Part shown: positions 57,323-64,000 of the stretch, piece by piece
Layout of the letters: the number at the start of each line of letters is the position of its first letter
How positions within the stretch are numbered: the first letter of the stretch is position 1
NCBI GenBank assembly: GCA_023426545.1
Contig: JAFAAN010000019.1
Span: 26,321-90,320, forward strand
Direction: 5' to 3'
From: Pseudomonadota bacterium
GTDB lineage: Bacteria > Myxococcota > Myxococcia > Myxococcales > Myxococcaceae
Length of the DNA: 64,000 bases
The notes under the pieces: model-generated
Told to the model about the DNA's origin: nothing
The model's database searches: none
What the model saw: only the letters and a program-made list of their open reading frames with translations
Program-made: the position numbers and the translations under genes

Positions 57323-57865
57323 CTATTCCTCCAACTCCACGTGCCAGTAGGCGACGTCCCTGAGGAACTTCGCCCAGGACATGGGCATGCCCTTCTCGAA
57401 CATGAACGTCAGGTGCATCGACCCGGGCAGCTTCCGGGGCTTCGCCGGCGTGGAGCGCAGGGCCATGCGGGCCTGCTCCGGCGTGCGGTTGCCCTTGCGT
57501 TGGTTGCAGGGCACACACGCGATGACGATGTTCTCCCAACTCGTCTTGCCGCCCTGGGCGCGCGGAAGGACGTGGTCATACGTGGCTTCCGGGCGCGTCA
57601 CCTTGAGGCCGCAGTACTGGCAGCGGCAGTTGTCTCGCAGGTAGACGTTCTCCCGGCTGAACTTCACGCCCTTGGGACGCCGACGAAGGCCGCGGATGAA
57701 TCGGATGACGGAGGGCATGCGAATCGCCACCGTCACCGAGCGCACGAGACGGTCCTCGTACTCCTCGACGACCTCGACCTTGCCCTGGAAGATGAGCATG
57801 ACCGCGCGCTGCCAGGGGACTCGCGCAACGGGCTCGAACGATTGACTCAGGACCAGCGTCTCCAT
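57323..57865 (-). CDS. HNH endonuclease family protein
   Basis: 180 residues. The HNH motif is complete: CRCQYCG (zinc pair), YDHVLPRAQGG (catalytic His) and NIVIACVPCNQRKGNR (Asn, second zinc pair). The N-terminal METLVLSQSFEPVARVPWQRAV is conserved in a widespread family of small HNH proteins present in many bacterial chromosomes outside mobile elements; their role is unknown. The start codon lies 22 bases downstream of the tRNA gene's 3' end on the same strand, so both may be on one transcript. Confidence 0.87.
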   Translation of the reverse strand: METLVLSQSFEPVARVPWQRAVMLIFQGKVEVVEEYEDRLVRSVTVAIRMPSVIRFIRGLRRRPKGVKFSRENVYLRDNCRCQYCGLKVTRPEATYDHVLPRAQGGKTSWENIVIACVPCNQRKGNRTPEQARMALRSTPAKPRKLPGSMHLTFMFEKGMPMSWAKFLRDVAYWHVELEE

Positions 57866-57887
57866 GACACCGTGCCTCTTGGGGATG

Positions 57888-57962
57888 TGCCGGAGGCGGG
57901 AGTCGAACCCGCAACCCCCAGGTTCTGAACCTGGTGCCTCTACCGATTTGGGCTACCCCGGC
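57888..57962 (-). tRNA. tRNA-Leu(CAG)-like, short variable loop
   Basis: 75 bases read from the minus strand. Acceptor stem pairs 7 for 7 with one G-T. The D-arm has three pairs (GCC/GGC) with a GGTAGA loop motif, typical of leucine tRNAs. The anticodon arm CCAGG-TTCAGAA-CCTGG gives anticodon CAG. The T-arm GCGGG-TTCGACT-CCCGC is perfect, and the discriminator base is A. The variable region is only GGGTT, whereas normal leucine tRNAs carry a long extra arm. CCA is not encoded (sequence ACA). The gene is well formed and probably functional, but its charging identity is uncertain. Confidence 0.85.
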
Positions 57963-58197
57963 GGGGTGCTGTGAAGAACTGCCAACGTGGTGTTGCGTGC
58001 TGCGTTTCCGGGATTTGTATCGGCGGCGGGATGTGCGCCGCTCTTATCGGTTGGCAGAAGGCCAACTTGCGTCGTGGTGCGTGTGCCCTGGACGCATGGA
58101 GAGGTCACCGCCTGACGGGTGACTTCGCTCATTGGCCTGGGCGCCGATTGGCGTTGCCCCCGTCAAACTCAAGGACGGGGTGCTGTGTCAGACAGCT

Positions 58198-59112
58198 TCA
58201 CGCATCATCGATGCGTGTGGCCGGCCTTCCCTCAACGAGAGCCGCGGCCTCTGCACGCTGGGTGCAAAGGTCGACCAGCTTGTCGCGCAGGGTCCGGCCG
58301 ACAGCGCCGAGCTCCGAGCGGGCGTAGAGAGCAAGCTCGAGCCCGCCCACGGCAGGAAAGCCATTCTCCTCGCCCAGCACACGGTGGCCGGACTGCACGC
58401 AGCTCGCAGGCAACAGGCTGATGCCGAGCCCGGCGCTCACCGCCGCGCAGAGGCTCGCGAGGCTGGCACTCGAGTAGCCAATCCGCCAGGCACGCCCGCG
58501 GCTCTCCAGCGCGTGAATCATCTCCTGTCGATAGAGCGCCCCCACGGGGAACGCCACCAGTGGCAGCGCTTCCGTGCCGCCCTCGTACCTTGCTGTCACC
58601 GGCTGCGCCTCGCTGTCGATCCAGCACAGGGACTCCGTCCAGCGTGCATGGGCGTCGCTGTCGGCGCCCCACTGCTTGACCAGCAGCAGGTCGAGTTCGC
58701 CGTTGCGGTAGAGGCGCAAGAGGTGGTGGCTCAACCCGCACTCGACCTCCAGGCGCAGGCGAGGTCGCTCTGCTGCGAAGCGCGTAAGCAGCGGCATCAG
58801 CGCCTCGCCCGCGAGATCCTCGGGCACGCCCAAGCGCAACACTTCGTCGCTGCCGCTGGGGTTCAACGCAACGGTGGCCTCCTCGGCCAGGCGAAGGAGC
58901 CGCTGCGCATAACCCAGCAAGCGCTCGCCCTCTTCCGTGGGCACGACGTGACGCTGGCTGCGGTTCAGCAGTCGGCAGCCCAGGTTCTGCTCAAGGCGAA
59001 TGAGCTGCTGGCTGACCGTCGACTGGGTCAGGTGCAGGCGCTCGCCGGCTCGGGTGAAATTGCCCGCTTCAACGACCGCGACGAAGCTTCTCAGCAAGAC
59101 GAGATCGATCAT
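58198..59112 (-). CDS. LysR family transcriptional regulator
   Basis: 304 residues, typical length. The winged HTH is at about 14-65 (NFTRAGERLHLTQSTVSQQL, then LLNRSQRHVVPTEEGERLL), and the effector-binding domain follows (EVLRLGVPEDLAGEALMPLL, LDLLLVKQWG). LysR proteins usually control the divergent gene and respond to a pathway compound. Here the divergent operon encodes deaminases and an amidohydrolase, so a nitrogen-rich ring compound or its breakdown product is a plausible effector. Starts 121 bases from that operon. Confidence 0.9.
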   Translation of the reverse strand: MIDLVLLRSFVAVVEAGNFTRAGERLHLTQSTVSQQLIRLEQNLGCRLLNRSQRHVVPTEEGERLLGYAQRLLRLAEEATVALNPSGSDEVLRLGVPEDLAGEALMPLLTRFAAERPRLRLEVECGLSHHLLRLYRNGELDLLLVKQWGADSDAHARWTESLCWIDSEAQPVTARYEGGTEALPLVAFPVGALYRQEMIHALESRGRAWRIGYSSASLASLCAAVSAGLGISLLPASCVQSGHRVLGEENGFPAVGGLELALYARSELGAVGRTLRDKLVDLCTQRAEAAALVEGRPATRIDDA

Positions 59113-59147
59113 CCGGGTGTCTCCACACAGGGCTCGCAGCCAAACTA

Positions 59148-59174
59148 TTCAGAACTCCACTAGTAATCATTCTG
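59148..59174. promoter_or_regulatory. Possible LysR binding region
   Basis: The AT-rich divergent spacer contains the palindrome TTCAGAA (59148-59154) and CAGAA/TTCTG arms (59150-59154, 59170-59174). Such interrupted symmetry suits LysR-type sites. No footprint evidence. Confidence 0.3.
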
Positions 59175-59233
59175 GCATTTTGTTTCCGCATGAAATGGCC
59201 GGGGATTAGAGCACCTCGTCAGGAGGTGGAGTC

Positions 59234-59920
59234 GTGCACCTGGCGAACGTCTGGAGGGTGATGCTCATGACGCTGTTCACGATGGCCTGCTCAGCTTCTG
59301 CGGGAGCGGGGGACGGTGGCGCTCCCGTGCCGCCAGAGGCGCTCTTGCGGGCTGCTGAGAAGGGCGATGCGGCGACGGTGTCCGAGCTGCTGCGCCAGGG
59401 GGCGGCCGTAGACGCCCGGGACTCCGCGGGCAACACGTCGCTCTTGCTGGCGACTGACGGCAATCACGTGGCTGCCGCTCGTGCCCTCATCGAGGCAGGA
59501 GCGAACGTGAACCTTCAGAACCGCCAGCTCGACAGCGCCTACCTCCTCTCCGGAGCGCGGGGGTACCTGGAGATCCTGCGCCTGACCTTGAAGAACGGCG
59601 CCGACCTGAAGAGCACCAACCGTTACGGCGGCACCGCGCTCATTCCGGCCTGCGAACGCGGCCACGTGGAGGTCGTGAAAACGTTGCTGCAAGCCGGCGT
59701 CGATCCGGACCACGTCAACCGCCTGGGCTGGACTGGGCTGCTTGAGGCAATCCTGCTCAGCGACGGCGGGCCACGCCACCAGGCGATCGTACGTCTCCTG
59801 ATTGACGGTGGCGCCGACGTCAACCTGGCGGATGGAAACGGCGTCACGCCGCTCCAGCACGCCCGCGAGCGCAAACAAGATGCGATTGCCAAGATGCTCG
59901 TTGCCGCGGGAGGTCGCTGA
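59234..59920 (+). CDS. Exported ankyrin-repeat protein
   Basis: 228 residues. The GTG start is fixed by the strong AGGAGGTG site. A hydrophobic N-terminus (VWRVMLMTLFTMACSASAGA) suggests export, possibly as a lipoprotein though the site is imperfect. Five to six ankyrin repeats fill the remainder (LLRAAEKGDAATVSELLRQG, GNTSLLLATDGNHVAAARAL, YGGTALIPACERGHVEVVKT, and others). Ankyrin repeats bind other proteins; they have no catalysis. It opens the operon; its stop shares one base with the start of the deaminase gene. A periplasmic ankyrin protein coupled to cytoplasmic enzymes is odd. Confidence 0.85.
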   Translation: MHLANVWRVMLMTLFTMACSASAGAGDGGAPVPPEALLRAAEKGDAATVSELLRQGAAVDARDSAGNTSLLLATDGNHVAAARALIEAGANVNLQNRQLDSAYLLSGARGYLEILRLTLKNGADLKSTNRYGGTALIPACERGHVEVVKTLLQAGVDPDHVNRLGWTGLLEAILLSDGGPRHQAIVRLLIDGGADVNLADGNGVTPLQHARERKQDAIAKMLVAAGGR

Positions 59921-60381
59921 TGGAGAGGTCCGCCGAAGAATTCATGCGCGAGGCCATCGCCCTGGCCCGCACCAACGTCGAGTCCGGTGGCCGTCCGTTC
60001 GGGGCCTTGCTCGTGCGCGACGGTCGGGTGCTCGCGCGCGCGGTCAACGAGGTCAATCAGACGAAGGACCCCACCGCCCACGCCGAGCTTCTGGCCATCC
60101 GCAAAGCGAGCCAGAGCCTCGGTAGCGCCAGCCTGAGCGGCTGCGTCGTCTACGCCAGCGGTCATCCCTGCCCGATGTGTCTGGCCGCCATGTACCTGTG
60201 TGGGATCCAGGGTGCCTATTTCGCTTACTCCAACGAGGAGGGCGAACCCTTCGGTCTCTCCACAGCGCCAATCTACGCGCAGTTGGCCCGCGAGCCCCAA
60301 GCCCGGTCCCTCGCCTTGCGGCCTCTGCGCCCGGCAGGCGAGCACGGACTGTACGACGAGTGGAGGCGCAATCAGGGATGA
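59920..60381 (+). CDS. Zinc-dependent nucleobase/nucleoside deaminase (copy 1)
   Basis: 153 residues. The cytidine-deaminase-like fold with zinc His 54 and catalytic Glu 56 (DPTAHAELLAI) and Cys 84/Cys 87 (GHPCPMCLAAMYLCG). The pattern is closest to guanine deaminase or tRNA-adenosine-like small deaminases of the GuaD/ComEB group; the tRNA-specific motifs of TadA are lacking. Probably removes an amino group from a purine, pterin or related ring. Its stop overlaps by four bases an ATG of the amidohydrolase gene. Its paralogue lies two genes downstream. Confidence 0.88.
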   Translation: MERSAEEFMREAIALARTNVESGGRPFGALLVRDGRVLARAVNEVNQTKDPTAHAELLAIRKASQSLGSASLSGCVVYASGHPCPMCLAAMYLCGIQGAYFAYSNEEGEPFGLSTAPIYAQLAREPQARSLALRPLRPAGEHGLYDEWRRNQG

Positions 60382-60398
60382 CCGAAAAGGAGCTACAG

Positions 60399-61640
60399 AT
60401 GCGTCAGTCCGCCGACTCCTCCCGTACGTCCACTCCTGTCGAGCTGGTGAACGTAACCCTTCCTGACGGCCGCCGCGCGGACGTCCTCCTTCGCGACGGA
60501 CGCATCGCGTCGATCGACGAACATCGGCCGGACATGGGCAAGAGCGCTCACCGCGAAGAGACGTCCATTCAACTCGATGGCGCATTGCTGCTCCCCGCGT
60601 TGGTGGACGGCCACTGCCATCTCGACAAGACCTTTTTCGGAGCGACGTGGCAGCCGCATCGCGCGGCGGGTTCAATTCGGCAGCGGGCCGCGGACGAGCG
60701 CGCTCTGCGCAACGAAGTCGGTGTCTCGGTCGCGCAGCGGGCCACGGCCCTCGCCAACCGCATGGTGTCCCTCGGCACCGGACACATCCGCTCCCATGTC
60801 GACATCGACCCGGTTGGAAAGCTCGATGACTTGCACGCGCTCTTCGAGGTGCGTGAAGCTTTTCGTGATCGGCTTGGTATCCAGTTGGTCGCGTTCCCAC
60901 AAAGCGGCATCGTCACCGCGAAAGGAGTCGCCGACCTGCTCGACGCCGCCCTCTCGGAGGGCGCCGACCTGATTGGCGGACTCGACCCTGCCAGTTTCGA
61001 CGGCGACGTCGACGGTCAGCTCGATGTCGTCTTCGGGCTCGCCGTCCGGCACGGCTCGGGAATCGACATCCACCTTCATGACGGCGGGGAGGCCGGTACC
61101 CAGCAACTACGCGCCATTGCCGAACGCACGAAGGCGTTGGGGCTCAGCGGCAAGGTCGCGGTCAGCCATGCCTACGCGCTCGGACAGGTTGACGAGCACG
61201 AGCTCGCACGAACGGCCGCCGCTCTCGGCGCAGCCGGGGTCTCCATCATGACGAACGGTCCCAGCCGTTCGATGCCTCCGCTGCGGGCTCTCCGCGAGCA
61301 TGGCGTCCGAGTGTTCGCTGGCTCCGACAACATCCGGGACGCCTGGTGGCCGTATGGAACCGCGGACATGCTCGAACGAGCGACCATCATCGGGCTCCAA
61401 GCCGAGCTGATGACCGACGATGATTTGAAATACGCCTCTTCGCTCATTACCGACTCCGCAGCGGAGGTGCTCGGAATCTCCGATTACGGCCTGCATCCCG
61501 GCTGCCGCGCGGATCTGGTCGTGGTTGCAGCAAGCAGTGTCCCCGAGGCCGTCGCCTCCCACCCTGAGCGCCTGCTCGTGGTGCACGCTGGGCGCGTCGT
61601 GAGCCCGGTGCCGGTCGATGGTCGCGCTCGTTGGGGATGA
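60399..61640 (+). CDS. Amidohydrolase, cytosine-deaminase-like
   Basis: 413 residues from ATG 60399, which has AAGGAG six bases upstream; ATG 60378, overlapping the previous stop, is an alternative. The metal-dependent hydrolase barrel shows DGHCHLDKTF (His 72, His 74), SHVDIDPVG, HLHDGGEAGTQQL, KVAVSHAYALG (His) and FAGSDNIRDAWWPYG (Asp), matching the CodA/AtzC branch acting on cytosine, creatinine or triazine rings. With two deaminases in the operon, it should belong to a pathway stripping amino groups from or opening a nitrogen heterocycle. Substrate unknown. Confidence 0.87.
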   Translation: MRQSADSSRTSTPVELVNVTLPDGRRADVLLRDGRIASIDEHRPDMGKSAHREETSIQLDGALLLPALVDGHCHLDKTFFGATWQPHRAAGSIRQRAADERALRNEVGVSVAQRATALANRMVSLGTGHIRSHVDIDPVGKLDDLHALFEVREAFRDRLGIQLVAFPQSGIVTAKGVADLLDAALSEGADLIGGLDPASFDGDVDGQLDVVFGLAVRHGSGIDIHLHDGGEAGTQQLRAIAERTKALGLSGKVAVSHAYALGQVDEHELARTAAALGAAGVSIMTNGPSRSMPPLRALREHGVRVFAGSDNIRDAWWPYGTADMLERATIIGLQAELMTDDDLKYASSLITDSAAEVLGISDYGLHPGCRADLVVVAASSVPEAVASHPERLLVVHAGRVVSPVPVDGRARWG

Positions 61641-61697
61641 ACCGGGCCCGCAGGTCGAGCCCTTTTCTGTCGGCCCGGATGGGTCTGGAGGACTCTC

Positions 61698-62198
61698 ATG
61701 GACTTCGCGCAGCGCACCATCGACATCGCCCGCAAGAACGTCGAGGAGGGGGGACGGCCGTTCGCGACCGTCATCGTCAAGGACGGCAAGGTTCTGGCGG
61801 AGAGTCCGAACCTCGTCGCGCAGACGCATGACCCGACCGCGCACGCTGAGATTCTCGCGATCCGCGAAGCGTGCATGAAGCTGGGCACCGAGCACCTGAC
61901 TGGCACGACCATCTACGTGCTCGCCCATCCCTGCCCGATGTGCCTCGGAGCCCTCTACTACTGCTCCCCGGATGAGGTCGTCTTCCTCACGACCCGCGAC
62001 GCCTACGAGCCGCACTACGTCGACGACCGCAAGTACTTCGAGCTCGGCACCTTCTACGGCGAATTCGCCAAGGACTACGCGGAGCGTCGTCTCCCGATGC
62101 GCTACGAGCCGCACAAGGGCGCTGTTGACGTCTACAAGGCGTGGCAGGAGCGCAACGGCGGTGAGCGACGCGTGGCCGGCGCCCCAGTCTCCCCCTGA
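61698..62198 (+). CDS. Zinc-dependent nucleobase/nucleoside deaminase (copy 2)
   Basis: 166 residues. Same family as the first: His 49/Glu 51 in DPTAHAEILAI and Cys 79/Cys 82 in AHPCPMCLGALYYC. It is longer at the C-terminus (KYFELGTFYGEFAKDYAERR, then VYKAWQERNGG) and more acidic around the active-site rim, so its substrate may differ from copy 1. It starts 57 bases after the amidohydrolase stop and ends the operon. Confidence 0.88.
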   Translation: MDFAQRTIDIARKNVEEGGRPFATVIVKDGKVLAESPNLVAQTHDPTAHAEILAIREACMKLGTEHLTGTTIYVLAHPCPMCLGALYYCSPDEVVFLTTRDAYEPHYVDDRKYFELGTFYGEFAKDYAERRLPMRYEPHKGAVDVYKAWQERNGGERRVAGAPVSP

Positions 62199-62315
62199 CT
62201 TGACGGGTACGAGCGGCTCCGCGCTTCGAGGACGCAGGGACCACTCCTGTTCGTCTCTCTGGCTCGGGTGCTGGAGGCGGATGGCGGGCTGGGTTGCTAT
62301 CTCGCGCGGTCCCAA

Positions 62316-62868
62316 TCAGAGGGCGCGGTGTTTCTTACACTCACCCTTGGGGCGGAATGGCAGTGCCCACAGCTCGCGACCGCTTTGTCCGTCGTCGGCC
62401 GTGAAGAATACATCCCAGCCCGAGCGCAGGAATCCACGAGGGTTCGAGGACGCCGTTCCCGTCGCCAGCTCGCGCAAGGGCACAGTGCCGGAGCGGGTGC
62501 CATCGCTCACCCAGGGCTCGTGCCCATGCAGCCCGTCATTCGCGGAGGACCTCTGAGCTTGCGGACCCCGGAAGGATGTCCTGTACCAGGGAAGTGCCGC
62601 TGCCTCGCGTGCCGCTGCTGCGCCACAATTCCCGTCCGTGCGAGCCATCGTCCGCCGTGAAGAACAAGACGCGGTCACCATGGACCAGCTCCTCCGGATC
62701 GGACCCCGTTGCTCCTGGGTGAATGTCCGCAAGTCGAACGGCCGAATTTCCGCACAGCTCCCATTCCTGGCTCAGCGATGACTCCTGGCTGGTGACATCC
62801 AAATCACTGATGCCGTCGCCGCAGCCGGTGACACTCAGCAGCACCACAAGTGGAAGATGGGGCTTCAT
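62316..62868 (-). pseudogene. Decayed ELW-repeat lipoprotein gene
   Basis: A clear lipoprotein start at ATG 62868 (AAGGAGG site, MKPHLPLVVLLSVTGC) leads to repeats of the kind HGRELWRSSGTRGSGTSLVQ and DILPGSASS, then hits a stop at 62536. The next frame continues the same repeat (SANDGLHGHEPWVSDGT, VFFTADDGQSGRELWALPF) to a stop at 62316. Intact myxobacterial proteins with ELW-x-DGT repeats are several times longer with many repeats. I read this as an internally deleted, frameshifted remnant. Confidence 0.75.
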
Positions 62869-62940
62869 GGAGGCCTCCTTTGAGGGTGCGACCATTCGCA
62901 CCGAGGCGGGAGGGTGGGAGTCTTTCGCACGCGTATCCAC

Positions 62941-63219
62941 TGCTTGGTGGTAGTAAGACTTTGAGTGAAGGCGACAGTACCAATGACGCTGGGGGCTCCC
63001 GCGTCTTTCCCCTGGAGGAGGGAAGTCGCGAGTCGGAACCCGAGCGGGAGCGCATCTTCAGCGCCATGGGCAGGGCGCGGTGTTGTAGTTGTCGAGCCAG
63101 GTGGGCAACTGCTGGAGGACCATCCATGCTGTTCAATGCTGTTCCCGGATTCGCAGCGCATTCGGGACGTCATCCTGTTTCCTCCTCTCCAGCCACTGGC
63201 GAAGGCGTCCGGAGGCTGA
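62941..63219. other. Non-coding stretch after the pseudogene
   Basis: About 280 bases with lower G/C and no biased frame. It separates the accessory block from the next gene. GGAGG at 63211-63215 is the ribosome-binding site of the following gene. Confidence 0.5.
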
Positions 63220-64000
63220 GTGCGCTCCGCTGAACGGCAGACCGTCTATCGCTGGAGCTTCATCTGGATGGGGGCGCTGGTCGCCCTTGCGGGCTTCGCC
63301 TTGCTCGGGGTGGCGCTCACGTCCGCCCAGGCCTGGGAGGAGGCCAGCCCCGCGCTGGGGCTCTCCCTGCTGGGCTGGGGCGGACTGGTCCAGGCCGTGA
63401 ATGCGGCGCTGCTGGTGTCCCGGCAGGCCGTCGCGCCGCTGCCCAACACCGGCGTGCTGCTGGCGGGGACGGCTGTCTGGCTCATGGGGTGGGGGCTCAT
63501 CGCCGCGGGCATCCGCCGCGCGCCGGAGTCCACGGAAGGCCCCAGTCCTGCCGCGGGCGCCACGCTGTATCCGCGGCTGGCGCGCTACCGCGACTTCTAC
63601 TGGAGCACGCTGGGCGCCTACGGTGGCGGCATCCTGCTGGCGGAGGTCGTCCTCATCCTCCTGCAGACGATGCTGTCCAGCGGGGGGGCGACCAACGAGC
63701 TGGCGGGTGCGGCGAAGGGGGGCGGCGGCCTGACGCTGGCGCCCACCGGGGCCTTCGCCATCGCGGTGATTGCCGGTGGGATGGTGGCGTTCATCTCCGG
63801 CTCCATCGGCGCCTCGCGGGCGCAGCGGCTCTCGCTGCCCGAGGCCACCATCGGCGTGCTGTACCTGGGCCTGCCCATCCCCATCGTCCTCACGCTGATG
63901 GAGCGGCTGCCTGGGCTCCAGCTCGCGCTGGGCTACCGGCTGCGCGAGGTGACGTACGTCGCGGGGCTCATCGGCCGCCCGGAGCTGGGGTACTGGCTCG
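63220..64000 (+). CDS. Polytopic membrane protein, 5' part
   Basis: GTG start at 63220, four bases after GGAGG, open to the window end (at least 260 residues). Hydrophobic helices occur at about residues 14-35, 45-65, 75-98, 125-145, 165-190 and beyond, joined by loops such as RLARYRDFYWSTLGAYGGG. A Gly/Ala-rich stretch (TNELAGAAKGGGG) lies in one loop. I do not recognise the family, and the 3' end is outside the window. Confidence 0.7.
   Translation, partial: MRSAERQTVYRWSFIWMGALVALAGFALLGVALTSAQAWEEASPALGLSLLGWGGLVQAVNAALLVSRQAVAPLPNTGVLLAGTAVWLMGWGLIAAGIRRAPESTEGPSPAAGATLYPRLARYRDFYWSTLGAYGGGILLAEVVLILLQTMLSSGGATNELAGAAKGGGGLTLAPTGAFAIAVIAGGMVAFISGSIGASRAQRLSLPEATIGVLYLGLPIPIVLTLMERLPGLQLALGYRLREVTYVAGLIGRPELGYWL

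Noticed and set aside
57888..62940. A tRNA-integrated genomic island
   Set aside because: The accessory genes lie on the 5' side of the tRNA, no integrase is present and I found no duplicated tRNA 3' end at the far side.

Overview
The window reads as chromosomal DNA of a myxobacterium, most likely Myxococcus or a close relative. It is very GC-rich and densely coded. It carries a DUF2378 gene (a family essentially confined to myxobacteria), a Ser/Thr kinase with a PilZ-like tail, several lipoproteins without outside relatives that I recognise, and a TonB/ExbB/ExbD cluster divergent from a receptor matching Oar, the Myxococcus xanthus developmental outer-membrane protein. Species identity is inference; I ran no database search.

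Layout. 1-16 kb: the end of an M23 peptidase gene, HU, a beta-helix lipoprotein, an alpha/beta hydrolase, pssA, cinA, a polytopic membrane protein, a DUF1285 protein, recA, a type II NADH dehydrogenase, a YifB/ComM-like ATPase and a DUF2378 protein. 14.1-20.9 kb: tonB-exbB-exbD-exbD on the minus strand, divergent from oar and a lipoprotein gene; both promoters are visible between them. 20.9-27 kb: a radical SAM protein, uncharacterised genes, plsY and a THUMP-domain RNA methyltransferase. 27.4-34.3 kb: ftsK divergent from a zinc-ribbon gene and gatCAB. 34.3-39 kb: a nitrilase-fold protein without the catalytic cysteine, a 2OG-Fe(II) oxygenase, the kinase and a small lipoprotein. 39.1-45.4 kb: rplU-rpmA-obg-trmH-lolA and two uncharacterised genes. 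45.4-53.4 kb: rimO, a secreted protein, yajQ, RNase J, a MaoC-like protein, a polysaccharide deacetylase and a small exported protein. 53.4-57.9 kb: a two-ATPase Clp-like protein fused to a release-factor-2-like region, a cytochrome c lipoprotein, an HNH endonuclease and a tRNA gene.

From about 58 kb the content becomes accessory: a LysR regulator divergent from a tight ankyrin-deaminase-amidohydrolase-deaminase operon, then a decayed lipoprotein gene, then a membrane-protein gene cut by the window end.

Much of the window serves translation (gatCAB, rplU, rpmA, obg, trmH, rimO, RNase J, an rRNA methyltransferase, one tRNA). The most unusual object fits that theme: the gene at 53437-56259 joins a ClpA/ClpB-type unfoldase to a complete RF2-like module whose GGQ peptide-release motif is gone. 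I infer a possible ribosome-directed unfoldase. Other oddities are a tRNA-Leu(CAG)-like gene with a five-base variable loop, an Obg GTPase with a histone-H1-like tail, and an FtsK motor with a long acidic insert.
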